Part shown: piece after piece, positions 25,682 to 34,179 of the stretch
How positions within the stretch are numbered: position 1 is the first letter of the stretch
Layout of the letters: every line of letters begins with the position of its first letter
Assembly (NCBI GenBank): GCA_019510435.1
Contig: JAEKKJ010000018.1
Span: 62,001 to 126,000 of the forward strand
Origin: Caulobacterales bacterium
GTDB taxonomy: Bacteria; Pseudomonadota; Alphaproteobacteria; Caulobacterales; Caulobacteraceae
DNA: 64,000 nt
Direction of reading: 5' to 3'
Notes under the pieces: model-generated
What the model saw: only the letters and a program-made list of their open reading frames with translations
Database searches by the model: none
What the model was told of the DNA's origin: nothing
Program-made: the position numbers and the translations under genes

Positions 25682-26710
25682 ATGGCGGGCGGCGAGACGG
25701 TGCTGGTCACGGGCGGGTCGGGGTTCATCGGCAGCTGGTGCGTGATCGGCCTCCTGCAGCAGGGCTATGTGGTCCGCACCACCGTCCGCGACCTCGCCAA
25801 GGAGCCCGCCGCGCGCGCCGCCATCGCCGGCGTGGTCGATCCGGGCAACCGCCTCTCCTTCCACGCCGCCAACCTCAGCCACGACGACGGCTGGGACGCC
25901 GCCGTCGACGGCTGCGACTACGTCCTGCACGTGGCCTCGCCCCTGGGCGTGGCCGAGCCCAAGGATCCCGACGTGCTGATCAAGCCCGCCCGGGAAGGCG
26001 CCCGTCGCGCGATCTCCGCCGCCATCAAGGCCGGCGTGAAGCGGGTGGTGCAGACCTCCTCGGTCGCCGCCACCATCAAGACCGCCGACAAGGGCGACTG
26101 GACCGCCGACGAGACCCAGTGGACCGATCCCAAGGCCAAGGGCGTCTCGGCCTACGCCCAGTCCAAGACCCTGGCCGAGCGCGCGGCCTGGGAGCTGATC
26201 GAGACCGCCGGCGGCAAGACCACCCTAGCCACGGTCAACCCCACGCTGGTGCTGGGCCCGGTGATCAGCGCGGACTTCTCGGACTCAGTCCAGGTGGTCG
26301 AGCGCCTGATGACAGGGCGCGTTCCGGGCGTGCCCCGCCTGGGCTTCAACATCGTCGACGTGCGCGACGTGGCCGACCTGCACATCCGCGCCATGACCGC
26401 GCCGCAGGCCGCCGGCCAGCGTTTCATCGCCGCGGGGAACTACGCCTGGATGGCCGACCTCGCGGCGGTCCTGAAGGCCGGGCTGCCGGCAGCGGCGGCG
26501 GCGAAGATCACCACCCGCAAGGTGCCGGACGTGGTGCTGCGGCTCGTGGGTCTGTTCGACAAGGAGCTGGCCTCGGTCACGCCGAACCTGGGCCACAAGC
26601 ACGACTTCGTCTCCGCCAAGGCCCAGACCCTGCTCGGCTGGAAACCCCGCCCCCTCGCCGAGACGGTGCTGGACTGCGGAAACAGCCTGCTGGCCAAGGG
26701 CGTGGCCTAG
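25682..26710 (+). CDS. NAD(P)-dependent aldehyde/ketone reductase of the DFR-like extended SDR family
   Basis: A 342-aa extended short-chain dehydrogenase resembling dihydroflavonol-4-reductase-like aldehyde reductases. It has the nucleotide motif VTGGSGFIG (residues 9-17), an HVASPLG segment near 83-89, catalytic Ser126/Ser127 (VVQTSSVAA) and the Tyr158-x3-Lys162 pair (YAQSK). NPTLVLGPVIS and DVRDVADLHIRAM are typical of the family. It probably reduces a small aldehyde or ketone using NADPH. The stop codon overlaps that of the convergent VOC gene by two bases. Confidence 0.85.
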   Translation: MAGGETVLVTGGSGFIGSWCVIGLLQQGYVVRTTVRDLAKEPAARAAIAGVVDPGNRLSFHAANLSHDDGWDAAVDGCDYVLHVASPLGVAEPKDPDVLIKPAREGARRAISAAIKAGVKRVVQTSSVAATIKTADKGDWTADETQWTDPKAKGVSAYAQSKTLAERAAWELIETAGGKTTLATVNPTLVLGPVISADFSDSVQVVERLMTGRVPGVPRLGFNIVDVRDVADLHIRAMTAPQAAGQRFIAAGNYAWMADLAAVLKAGLPAAAAAKITTRKVPDVVLRLVGLFDKELASVTPNLGHKHDFVSAKAQTLLGWKPRPLAETVLDCGNSLLAKGVA

Positions 26711-27057
26711 GCTGGCGCCTGCGGCCGCGCGTGCCGCGGCTGGTACAGGGCCACCGCGCCGCCGCCGGGCAGGTCGATGCGGGTGCGCACGCCCCAGCCC
26801 ACGCTCTCGGGCTCGGCGCAGGCCGCGCCCTTGGCCTCCAGCTCGGCCATGGTGGCGGCCAGGTCGTCGCACATCAGGTAGAGCTCGTGGTTGTCGCCGC
26901 CCTCGGCCGGGTGGACCGCCACCTCCGCCGGCGGCAGGGCGAAGATCAGCCAGCCGCGTCCGGCGTCCACATAGGGCAGGCCCAGCACGTCCCGGAAGAA
27001 GGCGCGGTCCGCCTCCGCATCCCGCGAATAGATGATGACGTGGGCCCCGTTGATCAT
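26707..27057 (-). CDS. VOC (glyoxalase/bleomycin-resistance) superfamily protein
   Basis: A 116-aa single-module vicinal oxygen chelate protein. ATG 27057 gives the typical beta1 strand (MINGAHVIIYSRDAEADRAF), then FRDVLGLPYVDAGRGWLIFAL and a second half with HELYLMCDDLAATMAELEAKG and TRIDLPGGGAVALYQPRH. Potential metal ligands are His6, His54-region (NHELYLM) and a C-terminal Gln/Glu; the metal and substrate cannot be decided. Members include glyoxalases and antibiotic-binding proteins. A longer frame upstream adds an uncharacteristic N-terminus and is not preferred. Confidence 0.8.
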   Translation of the reverse strand: MINGAHVIIYSRDAEADRAFFRDVLGLPYVDAGRGWLIFALPPAEVAVHPAEGGDNHELYLMCDDLAATMAELEAKGAACAEPESVGWGVRTRIDLPGGGAVALYQPRHARPQAPA

Positions 27058-27139
27058 CCCGCGGTGTCCGATCCTGCTTGTCGAAGCCCCTTCTCGCACG
27101 TATCGCCCGCCTGCGCAGGCGGCGGTAGGGCGAACGTCC

Positions 27140-28729
27140 CTAAGCCATCGCCGGCTCCATGACCGTGCGCATGACGTGCTCCAGGTCGTCCTGCAGGAAC
27201 GGCTTGGCGAGGCGCGGCAGGCGGGTCTCGTCGCTGGCCGCCAGCTCGGCGTAGCCCGTGGCCAGGATCACCGGCGTTCCCGGTCGCTCGCGCTGGACGG
27301 CCTCGGCCAGCTGCACGCCGTTCACCTGGGGCATGGCGTAGTCGGTGACCACCAGGTCCACCGCCTCGCGCCGCAGGATCGCCAGGCCCTCGACGGCGGA
27401 GGTCGCCGGGAACACCCGGTGGCCGAGGTCCTCGAGCATGGCCACGGTGTTGAGCAGCACCAGGCTGTCGTCGTCGATGGCCAGCACGGTCAGGGGGGTC
27501 AGCCGCGGCAGGGCGGGCTCACGGGCCTTGCCGGCGATCACCGTCGTGTCGGCCAGCGGCTGGGCCTCGGGCAGCCAGATGTCCACCACCGTGCCCTCGC
27601 CGGGCCGGCTGCGGATCGAGAGGCGCCCGCCGGACTGCTCGGCCAGGCCGTGCACCATGGAAAGGCCAAGGCCGGTGCCCTTGCCGACGCCCTTGGTGGT
27701 GAAGAACGGCTCGGTGGCCCGGGCCAGGGTGGCCGGGTCCATGCCCTCGCCCTCGTCCGCCACCGACAGGCGCACATAGCCGCCGGCGGGAAGGCCCAGG
27801 CTCGAGCCCTCCGCCAGGGTCTCGGCGACGGCGGTGACCTGGATCAGCCCGCCGTTGGGCATGGCGTCCCGCGCATTGACCGTCAGGTTCAGCAGCGCGG
27901 ACTCCAGCTGGTTGGCGTCGGTGTGCGCCGCCGGCAGGTTGCGCGGGAAGCGGGTCTGGATGCGGATCGACGGGCCCAGGGAGCGTTCCAAGAGGCCGGT
28001 CATCCCGCGCACCAGGGAGGCGACCTCCACCGGCCCCAGCTTCAGCTCCTGCTTGCGGGCAAACGCCAGCATGCGCTGGGTCAGGCTCGCCCCGCGCTCG
28101 GCGCCCAGGATGGCGTTGTTGATCAGCGGCGTGATCCGCGGATCGTGCGGCAGCCGCCGCTTGACCAGCTCCAGGCTGCCCAGGATGGCCATCAGCAGGT
28201 TGTTGAAATCGTGCGCCACCCCGCCGGTCAGCTGGCCGATGGCGTCCAGCTTCTGCGACTGGAACAGCTGCTCGCGGGCCGCCTCCAGCGCCTTCTGGGC
28301 CTCGCGCTTCTCGGTGATGTCGCGGGTGATCTTCGCAAAGCCGAGCAGCTCGCCGCTCTCGCTGCGGATCGGGTCGATGATCACATGGGCCCACATGCGG
28401 CTGCCGTCCTTGCGCACGCGCCAGCCCTCGCCCTCGAAGCGGCCGTCGTTGGCCGCCGCCGCCAGCGCCCGCCGCGGCAGGTCGGTGGCGCGGTCCTCGT
28501 CGGTGTAGAACCGCGAGAAGTGCTGGCCCAGGATCTCGGCCTGGGTATAGCCCTTGAACCGCTGCGCGCCCGGGTTCCAGCTCGAGATCCGCCCGTCGGC
28601 GTCCAGCATGTAGATCGCGTAGTCGGTGATCGCCTCGATCAGCAGCCGGTAGCGTGCTGCGTCGGCCTGCGGTGGGGGCGCCCCGGGCGCCGTCTCCACC
28701 TTTGTCCGATCTTCCAATACGTTGGCCAC
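27140..28729 (-). CDS. Hybrid PAS sensor histidine kinase with C-terminal receiver
   Basis: A 529-aa cytoplasmic kinase with no transmembrane segment. Domains: PAS (about 25-140, YAIYMLDADGRISSWNPGAQ, ending in ITRDITE), HisKA with phosphoacceptor His173 (GGVAHDFNNLL), HATPase with N box TVNARDAMP, G1 DEGEGM and G2 GKGTGLGLSMVHG (about 265-390), and a receiver (about 408-525) with acidic DDDS, phosphorylatable Asp463 (VVTDYAMP) and Lys509 (LAKPF). Close relatives in Caulobacterales are soluble hybrid kinases of blue-light or redox type, but the PAS lacks the LOV cysteine motif (NCRFLQ), so the ligand is unknown. It is divergent from the JmjC gene. Confidence 0.88.
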   Translation of the reverse strand: MANVLEDRTKVETAPGAPPPQADAARYRLLIEAITDYAIYMLDADGRISSWNPGAQRFKGYTQAEILGQHFSRFYTDEDRATDLPRRALAAAANDGRFEGEGWRVRKDGSRMWAHVIIDPIRSESGELLGFAKITRDITEKREAQKALEAAREQLFQSQKLDAIGQLTGGVAHDFNNLLMAILGSLELVKRRLPHDPRITPLINNAILGAERGASLTQRMLAFARKQELKLGPVEVASLVRGMTGLLERSLGPSIRIQTRFPRNLPAAHTDANQLESALLNLTVNARDAMPNGGLIQVTAVAETLAEGSSLGLPAGGYVRLSVADEGEGMDPATLARATEPFFTTKGVGKGTGLGLSMVHGLAEQSGGRLSIRSRPGEGTVVDIWLPEAQPLADTTVIAGKAREPALPRLTPLTVLAIDDDSLVLLNTVAMLEDLGHRVFPATSAVEGLAILRREAVDLVVTDYAMPQVNGVQLAEAVQRERPGTPVILATGYAELAASDETRLPRLAKPFLQDDLEHVMRTVMEPAMA

Positions 28730-28875
28730 GCGCGCTCGCTACCCCGACTAGATATGCTGAAACGCTGCAGGGCCGGCTTTGTTGCGAGAACCGCCGCCGG
28801 CGCCGCGCACCCGCTTACTCTCAGCGCGCCACTATGCCATGGAGCGGCGAGGGGCGAATAGCAGAGGGTTCGCTG

Positions 28876-30057
28876 ATGAAGCTGGAGGCGGCGCTGGCGA
28901 CGCTCGCGCGGTTCCTCGCGCCCTGGTCGGCCGACGACTTCCTGGACCGCGGCCTGACCGGGGGCTTCCGCCACCTGCCCCACGATGGCGAGGCCCCGCG
29001 GCTGGGCCTGCTCGGCCCCGATCCCGCCGCGACCCTCGGCGCCGCCGCGCATCTGGCCCCGGGCCTGACTTTCCACTCCGCCAACGCCACCGGGCCCGCG
29101 CCCTCGCTGCAAGGCGTCACCGACGTCGCCGATTTCCAGGCTCGGATCGCAGAGTTCCACGCCCGCAACTACTCCGTCCGCTTCCCCGACCTGCGGCCCC
29201 TGTCGCCCGCGCTCGACGCCCTGTGCCGCGCACTGGAAGTGCTGCTGCTGACCCCGGTGACCGCCTCGGCGTTCTGGAGCGTCAGCGGCATGCGCGCGCC
29301 GGTGCACTACGACGACCACGACCTGCTCATCGTCCAGCTGGCCGGGACCAAGCGCTGGTATGTGGGGAGCCGCCCCTCGGCGCTGTTCAACGCCTGGAAG
29401 GGCGTCTCCGGCAATCCGCCGGACCTTGGGCCCCACGACATTGTCGACGTCGCGCCGGGCGACCTGATGTACCTGCCGCGCGGCACGTTCCACACCGTGG
29501 ATTCCGACGCCTTCTCGGTCCACCTGGCCCTCGGCTTTACCCCGCTCACCCTGCGCGAGGCCCTGGTCGCGGCCCTGGACCACCTCTCCGACCTGGACCG
29601 GCCGTTGCGCGAGACGGTCGGCGCCCGCATCGCCTGGCAGCTGGAGGGGGCGGGGGTCGATCCGCTGGGCCCGCCGATCGCCCGCGCGGCGCAGCAGCTG
29701 GCCGAGGCGGTGTGTGGGCCGGCCTTCCTCGCCAGCGCCCTGCACCGGCGCGCCTCGCGCACCATCGCGGCCCTTGCGCCCCTCCCGCGCCCGCCCAACC
29801 CGCCGGCGCTCAGCCTCGACACCTGGCTGCGGCACGCCGACCTCGCCGCCAGCCACCTCATCGGCAATCCCGAGATCCTCGACTTCGCCTATCCGGGCGG
29901 GCACCTCTACATCCACCGCGGCGCCGAGGCCGCCGTGCTGTTCGTGGCTGAGACCCCGCGCTTCCGCGTCCGGGACATCCCCGGCGGCCTGCCCGACGAC
30001 GTCCGCCTGGCGCTCGCCACCCGCTTCGTCCAGGTGGGCTTCCTGGCGGCCGGATAG
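28876..30057 (+). CDS. JmjC/cupin-like Fe(II) 2-oxoglutarate oxygenase
   Basis: A 393-aa protein resembling bacterial cupin_4/JmjC ribosomal oxygenases. The metal-binding facial triad is visible: His144-x-Asp146 (APVHYDDHDLLIVQLAGTKRW) and a distal His at 216 (AFSVHLALGF), with His206 (GTFHTVDSD) as another candidate. GDLMYLPRGTFH is the usual strand before the distal ligand. The C-terminal part (from about 230) is helical and resembles the dimerisation and winged-helix region. Such enzymes hydroxylate ribosomal protein side chains or small peptides. ATG 28876 follows an AGAGGG ribosome binding site. Confidence 0.72.
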   Translation: MKLEAALATLARFLAPWSADDFLDRGLTGGFRHLPHDGEAPRLGLLGPDPAATLGAAAHLAPGLTFHSANATGPAPSLQGVTDVADFQARIAEFHARNYSVRFPDLRPLSPALDALCRALEVLLLTPVTASAFWSVSGMRAPVHYDDHDLLIVQLAGTKRWYVGSRPSALFNAWKGVSGNPPDLGPHDIVDVAPGDLMYLPRGTFHTVDSDAFSVHLALGFTPLTLREALVAALDHLSDLDRPLRETVGARIAWQLEGAGVDPLGPPIARAAQQLAEAVCGPAFLASALHRRASRTIAALAPLPRPPNPPALSLDTWLRHADLAASHLIGNPEILDFAYPGGHLYIHRGAEAAVLFVAETPRFRVRDIPGGLPDDVRLALATRFVQVGFLAAG

Positions 30058-30063
30058 CGCCGG

Positions 30064-30798
30064 TCAGAAGAAGACGCTGGCGCTCAGCACCAAACCGCCG
30101 CGGGCCTCTTCCGGGTGCTGGCGGGGCTTTGCCGACACCGCCACCCAGGCCAGCTCCACCTCGCTGCCCTCGAACTCGCGCGCCAGGCCGAGGCGCAGGT
30201 CCGCCCGATGGCGCGGCCCGTCGCGCTCATAGGCGCCGCCCAGGCGGTTCAGCACCCCCACATGGCCGCTGACCCGCCAGTTCGGGGCCGGGCGCATGGC
30301 TGCGTCGGCGTCGGCATAGATCACGTCCACCCCGTCGCGCGGGTAGTTCGGCAGCCAGGACACGTGGGTCCGCAGGTTGTCGCCGATCAGCCCCGCATAG
30401 ACCTGGGTGTAGCGCACCCGGTACCGCCGCTCGAGATAGACCCGGTAGTCCTGGCGGCTGATTCCGAGATCGATGCCCGGCCCGCGCGCGCCGCGGTGCG
30501 CATAGCCAATGTACTCGGAGTGGCCCAGGAACTCCGGCCCCTCGTGGGCGGTGTCGGTCAGGGTGGCCGTGCCGCCGAAATAGAGGCCGTTCGCCTGATC
30601 CGACGCCAGGCTGAAGCTCAGCGCCGCGCGCCGGTCGCTGAGCGAGACGCCCCGCAGGCGGAAGTCCGAGGCGGCGGTGACGGTCGCGCCCACCTGGGCG
30701 CGGGCAAGCGTCGGGGCGGCGAGGGCGCATGCGGCGGCCGCCATGGCCGCCAGCGCCCCCCAAGGCAGGCTGGGCGCCCTAGGGGCGCGCCGCCGCAT
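30064..30798 (-). CDS. TorF family putative porin (TIGR02001)
   Basis: A 244-aa outer-membrane beta-barrel protein. It has a signal peptide (about residues 1-35, ending LARAQ), then the family start VGATVTAASDFRLRGVSLSDRR. Alternating strands follow, and a final aromatic residue (LVLSASVFF) matches the barrel-assembly signal. TIGR02001 proteins are small porin-like channels of unknown substrate. The gene overlaps the end of the S8 peptidase gene by 20 nt and is the last gene of the sigma/anti-sigma/peptidase operon, so it is likely a target of that regulatory circuit. Confidence 0.8.
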   Translation of the reverse strand: MRRRAPRAPSLPWGALAAMAAAACALAAPTLARAQVGATVTAASDFRLRGVSLSDRRAALSFSLASDQANGLYFGGTATLTDTAHEGPEFLGHSEYIGYAHRGARGPGIDLGISRQDYRVYLERRYRVRYTQVYAGLIGDNLRTHVSWLPNYPRDGVDVIYADADAAMRPAPNWRVSGHVGVLNRLGGAYERDGPRHRADLRLGLAREFEGSEVELAWVAVSAKPRQHPEEARGGLVLSASVFF

Positions 30799-32062
30799 AG
30801 CTGGCCGGCTGGGCGCAGGCGCAGGCGCGGCAGGGGGCCGAGACCCGCAGCAGCGTGGCGCAGGCGTCGATCGGCCCGCCGGTGTGGGCCGGGACCAGGG
30901 CCGGGGGGCCGCGTTCGTGCGGGTCGCGCTGGCGCATCAGCGCATATAGCCCGCTCACGTGGGCGGCGGCGAAGGAACTTCCGGCCACCAGCGACCAGCG
31001 GCCGCCCGGCTGGGTGGTGGGCACGTCGCGGCCGGGGGCCACATAGGCGGGGATCTCGCCGCCGCGCGCCGGGTCGTCGGTGACCGCGACCACCCCCGGA
31101 TGCGAGGCCGGAAAGCCGCCGCGCGCCAGCCGGGGATCGGCCGCGCTGACCACCACCGCGCCGCGCGCCTGGGCCGCGTCGATCAGCCGGCCGAGCAGCA
31201 GGTCCGGCGGCCCGGCCAGCGACAGGTTGATCACCTGGGCATCGTGCTCGACGGCGAAGTGCAGCGCCTTGGCCAGGCTCAGGGTGTCGCAGATCGTGGA
31301 CGAGCCCTCGCCCGGCTGCCAGCAGGCGCGCAGGGCCATCAGCCGCGCCTCCGGCGCCACGCCGACGATGCCCAGATGGTTGCCCTCCACCGCCGCGATC
31401 ACGCCGGCCACGCCGGTGCCGTGCAGCTCGGCGCGGCCGGGATGGTCGGGGACGAAGTCCTGGCTGAGCTGGATGCGGCCCGCGAGGTCCGGATGCGCGG
31501 TGTCGACGCCGCTGTCCACCACCGCGACGCGCACGTCCTTGCCGGTGGCGATCTGGTGCAGGTCGGCCAGCCGCCATTCGCGGGCCGCGGGCTGCAGCCG
31601 GTACAGCGGATCGTTCGGGGGGCCGGCGGCCGCGCCCTCCGCGCGATAGACGTGCATCGGCTCCGACCAGGCCACCTCGCGGTCGCGGGCCAGCTCGGCC
31701 GCCACCTGCGCCGGCGCGCGGCCGGGCGGGGCGGTCATGACGAAACAGTCCAGGCCGACCAGCGGCATCGGCCAGCCCTCGGCCAGGGCCAGGCCGTGCT
31801 CGCGCGCCAGGCGCTCGGCGATCCGCTGGCGCGCGGCGCGGCCCACGCCGCCGCCATAGCCGCCCGCATAGCCGCCGTCGGCGCGGAAGTGCTCCGGCGG
31901 CAGGCGCAGCAGCACCAGCACCTGGCGCTCGGCGACGCCGGCGCTCGCCATCGCCGGGAGGTCCGCTGCCGGGCGGCTCGTCGCCGGCGCTTGCGCAAGG
32001 ACCGGCCCCGCCAGCGCCAGCAGCGCCAGCGCCGCCAGCAGGGTGGGGAGGCGGGCGAACAT
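30779..32062 (-). CDS. Subtilisin-like (S8) serine peptidase, secreted
   Basis: A 427-aa exported peptidase. The signal peptide is residues 1-24 (LALLALAGPVLAQA), then a propeptide-like region to about 145 with the I9-style ending EVAWSEPMHVYRAEG. The catalytic triad is Asp183 (VAVVDSGVDTAHPD), His214 (ELHGTGVAGVIA) and Ser363 (AGSSFAAAHVSG). Where subtilisins carry the oxyanion-hole Asn (AAGN), this protein reads VVVSAADPRL, with Asp309. Asp is known at this place in proprotein convertase 2, so activity is still plausible. The C-terminal 40 residues are Cys-rich. The start (ATG 32062) overlaps the stop of the anti-sigma gene (TGATG), giving translational coupling. Confidence 0.85.
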   Translation of the reverse strand: MFARLPTLLAALALLALAGPVLAQAPATSRPAADLPAMASAGVAERQVLVLLRLPPEHFRADGGYAGGYGGGVGRAARQRIAERLAREHGLALAEGWPMPLVGLDCFVMTAPPGRAPAQVAAELARDREVAWSEPMHVYRAEGAAAGPPNDPLYRLQPAAREWRLADLHQIATGKDVRVAVVDSGVDTAHPDLAGRIQLSQDFVPDHPGRAELHGTGVAGVIAAVEGNHLGIVGVAPEARLMALRACWQPGEGSSTICDTLSLAKALHFAVEHDAQVINLSLAGPPDLLLGRLIDAAQARGAVVVSAADPRLARGGFPASHPGVVAVTDDPARGGEIPAYVAPGRDVPTTQPGGRWSLVAGSSFAAAHVSGLYALMRQRDPHERGPPALVPAHTGGPIDACATLLRVSAPCRACACAQPASYAAARP

Positions 32063-32715
32063 CAGCGGGTGGCGCTCAGGTCCATCGGCTCGGCCAGGAC
32101 CACGTCGGGGCGGCCGCGCAGGGCGGCCAGCGCGCTGGCCCGGCTGGCCGCGGGCACCGCCAGCACATAGGCGTCCGCCTCGGTCGGCCCGTCCACCAGC
32201 CGCGCCTGCGCCGCCTTCATGGCCGCCCGCATGTCGGCCTCCCGGGCGTCGGGCCGGAAGATCACCACCAGGTTGCCGGTCCGCTTGGCCGCCGGCGCGC
32301 TCAGCGCATGGTATTCCCCGGCGAGCTGCATCTGCGGCTGGAGCACCAGCAGCGGCCCGGCCACGGCGGCGATGGCGGCCGCCGCGGCCGCCGCCCATCC
32401 GGCCCACGGCGCGCGCACCGCCCGGCCGATCCGCGCCGCGGCGCTCGCCGGCGTGGCCGCCTCCTGCCGCGCATCCTCCGCCGCCAGCTGCCGGCGCATC
32501 TGCGCCCAGCCGTGCTCCACATCCAGCGGCAGGCGCGCCACCTCGCGTTCCAGGCGCCGCTGCGCTGTCACCTCGGCCTGGCACTCCGCGCAGGCGGCCA
32601 CATGCGCCTCCAGCCGCGCCTGTTCGCCCGGCTCCAGCTGGCCGGTCACGTACCAGGGCAAGAGCGCCTCGAACTCGCGATGCTCTTCGCCGTGCAGTGG
32701 GATGATGCGCGCCAT
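32062..32715 (-). CDS. Zinc-finger anti-sigma factor with periplasmic I9-like domain
   Basis: A 217-aa membrane anti-sigma factor. The cytoplasmic ZAS/zf-HC2 domain has His38-x3-Cys42-x2-Cys45 (EAHVAACAEC) within a LPWYVTGQLEPGEQARLEAH context. One transmembrane helix follows (about 103-127, Ala-rich). The periplasmic part (about 145-217) reads NLVVIFRPDAREADMRAAMK and ends ALAALRGRPDVVLAEPMDL, which looks like an S8 peptidase propeptide (inhibitor I9 fold). It presumably holds the upstream-encoded sigma factor inactive and senses, or is cleaved or bound by, the S8 peptidase encoded next. That interaction is an inference. Confidence 0.82.
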   Translation of the reverse strand: MARIIPLHGEEHREFEALLPWYVTGQLEPGEQARLEAHVAACAECQAEVTAQRRLEREVARLPLDVEHGWAQMRRQLAAEDARQEAATPASAAARIGRAVRAPWAGWAAAAAAAIAAVAGPLLVLQPQMQLAGEYHALSAPAAKRTGNLVVIFRPDAREADMRAAMKAAQARLVDGPTEADAYVLAVPAASRASALAALRGRPDVVLAEPMDLSATR

Positions 32716-32725
32716 GCCCGCCCCT

Positions 32726-33328
32726 CTAAAGCCAGTCCGCCAGCTCGCCGGCCAGCAGCCCCTTCAGGCGCCGGCGGGCGTGCAGCATGCGGCTCTTCAC
32801 CGTGCCCACCGGGCAGTCCAGGATCTCGGCGATCTCCTGGTAGCCGGCCTCGTGGAAATAGGTCAGGTCCACCACCGCCCGATGCTCCGCCGACAGCTGG
32901 CCCATGGCGCTCATCAGCACCGCCTGCACCTGCCGCTGGCCCAGCTCGCCCTCCGGCCCGCGCTCGCCGCTGGCGCGCGTCTCGGCCTGGTGGTCCTCCA
33001 CCGGCTCGTCGTAGCGGCTGCGCGCCTTCAGCCCCGTGCGGTAGGCGATGGCGAAAATCCAGGTCGAGACCTTGCTGGTCCCGTTGTAGGCCTCCGGACG
33101 TTTCCAGACGACCATCATGGTGTCGTTCAGGGCCTCCTCGGCCAGCTGGGGGCGGCGCAGCATGTTCATCAGGAACCGCGTCAGCCGCGGGTGGTAGATC
33201 CGGTACAGCGTCTCGAAGGCGCGCAGGTCCCGGTCCGCGATCCGCTTCAGCAGGCGCGCCTCGTCGAGTGCAGGGGAGGCCACAACCACCCCCCGCCGGT
33301 CCTCCGCCGGGCCGCGCCGCTGGAACAT
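32726..33328 (-). CDS. ECF-type RNA polymerase sigma factor
   Basis: A 200-aa extracytoplasmic-function sigma factor. Region 2 spans about residues 30-95 (FETLYRIYHPRLTRFLMNML, then AEEALNDTMMVVWKRPEAYN and KVSTWIFAIAYR). Region 4 is about 135-190 (QLSAEHRAVVDLTYFHEAGY, then IAEILDCPVGTVKSRMLHAR). It is the first gene of an operon with anti-sigma factor, S8 peptidase and porin, with only 10 nt to the anti-sigma gene. An ECF-like promoter directly upstream suggests autoregulation. Confidence 0.9.
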   Translation of the reverse strand: MFQRRGPAEDRRGVVVASPALDEARLLKRIADRDLRAFETLYRIYHPRLTRFLMNMLRRPQLAEEALNDTMMVVWKRPEAYNGTSKVSTWIFAIAYRTGLKARSRYDEPVEDHQAETRASGERGPEGELGQRQVQAVLMSAMGQLSAEHRAVVDLTYFHEAGYQEIAEILDCPVGTVKSRMLHARRRLKGLLAGELADWL

Positions 33329-33350
33329 CGATCTCCCTTGCGTTCGGCCG

Positions 33351-33379
33351 TAGATGCCGGCTCGGCCTCGAAAGGTTCA
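33351..33379 (-). promoter_or_regulatory. Candidate ECF promoter upstream of the sigma factor gene
   Basis: On the minus strand TGAACC (33379-33374) and CATCTA (33356-33351) are 17 bp apart, with the second box about 22 nt upstream of the ATG. The AAC-containing -35 box is the hallmark of ECF promoters, and ECF operons often control themselves. Confidence 0.45.
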
Positions 33380-33431
33380 AACCAGTATAGCCGGAAGCTG
33401 CGCCTGGGCCCCCATGCCCCCACGCGCAGGC

Positions 33432-33983
33432 CTAGGAGGTCTTCTTGCAGCCCTGCCTGAATTGAACGCCGCGCAGGAAGCCGCGGCGCGCCAGCCCAGC
33501 TTCGACGACGGCGTTCATATGACGATCGGCCGGGGCGGCGCCGGTGATCTCGCGGACCAGGCCGCGGTACGGAATGATGCTGTTGACCACCGACTTCCCG
33601 CCTGCGGCCGCCAACTTGCTCAGCCGGTTCTCGCGGTACTCGCCCCCGGCGACGTAGTCGGGACCCAGAGCCTCGTTCAAGGTCCGCACCGCGGCCGCCA
33701 GCTGGGCGCAGGTCCTGAGCTTCCGGATGCCGTATGGATCGGTGAACGCGTCTTCCAGGACCGGCGGAATTTCGCGTTTCGACAGGCCGATGTCGCGAGC
33801 GGGCTGCATTCCGATCTCGGTGGCCTGTTTGCGGGTCTCGTCGAGTTTCGACGCGGCCGGCTGAGGCTTGGTCTCTCGCGCCTCGCGCCTTGGGGCGGCC
33901 TGGGCGCAGCCGTCGAACAGTGCGGCTGCGGCGACGGACGCGACGGCCAGCAGGACGGCGGCGGAAGCAACGGTTCTTCCCAT
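33432..33983 (-). CDS. Secreted hypothetical protein
   Basis: A 183-aa protein starting at ATG 33983 with a signal peptide (GRTVASAAVLLAVASVAAAA); a Cys at FDGCAQ could be a lipidation site, although the lipobox is poor. The mature part has ALFDGCAQAAPRREARETKP, a linker, and a C-terminal domain with YGIRKLRTCAQLAAAVRTLN, ALGPDYVAGGEYRENRL and SIIPYRGLVREITGA. This last segment recurs in uncharacterised Caulobacterales and Sphingomonadales proteins, as far as I recall. Function unknown. A longer frame upstream overlaps the divergent PEP-CTERM gene region and is not favoured. Confidence 0.65.
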   Translation of the reverse strand: MGRTVASAAVLLAVASVAAAALFDGCAQAAPRREARETKPQPAASKLDETRKQATEIGMQPARDIGLSKREIPPVLEDAFTDPYGIRKLRTCAQLAAAVRTLNEALGPDYVAGGEYRENRLSKLAAAGGKSVVNSIIPYRGLVREITGAAPADRHMNAVVEAGLARRGFLRGVQFRQGCKKTS

Positions 33984-34179
33984 CCGCCCAAGCTCTCCGG
34001 CGTCGGGCCGCGGGTCAATGTCGGAGAGCCGCCCATCTCTGCCGTCATCAAGGTCCGCTGTCCGGGAATCCCGCCCACACGCCTCGATTGAACCGTTTCG
34101 CGGACCGCGGGCATCCAGGGAGGCGCCCCCTGTGCTGTGCAGGTTGCGTGATCCGATCTTCTCAAGGGAGCACCCCGTC

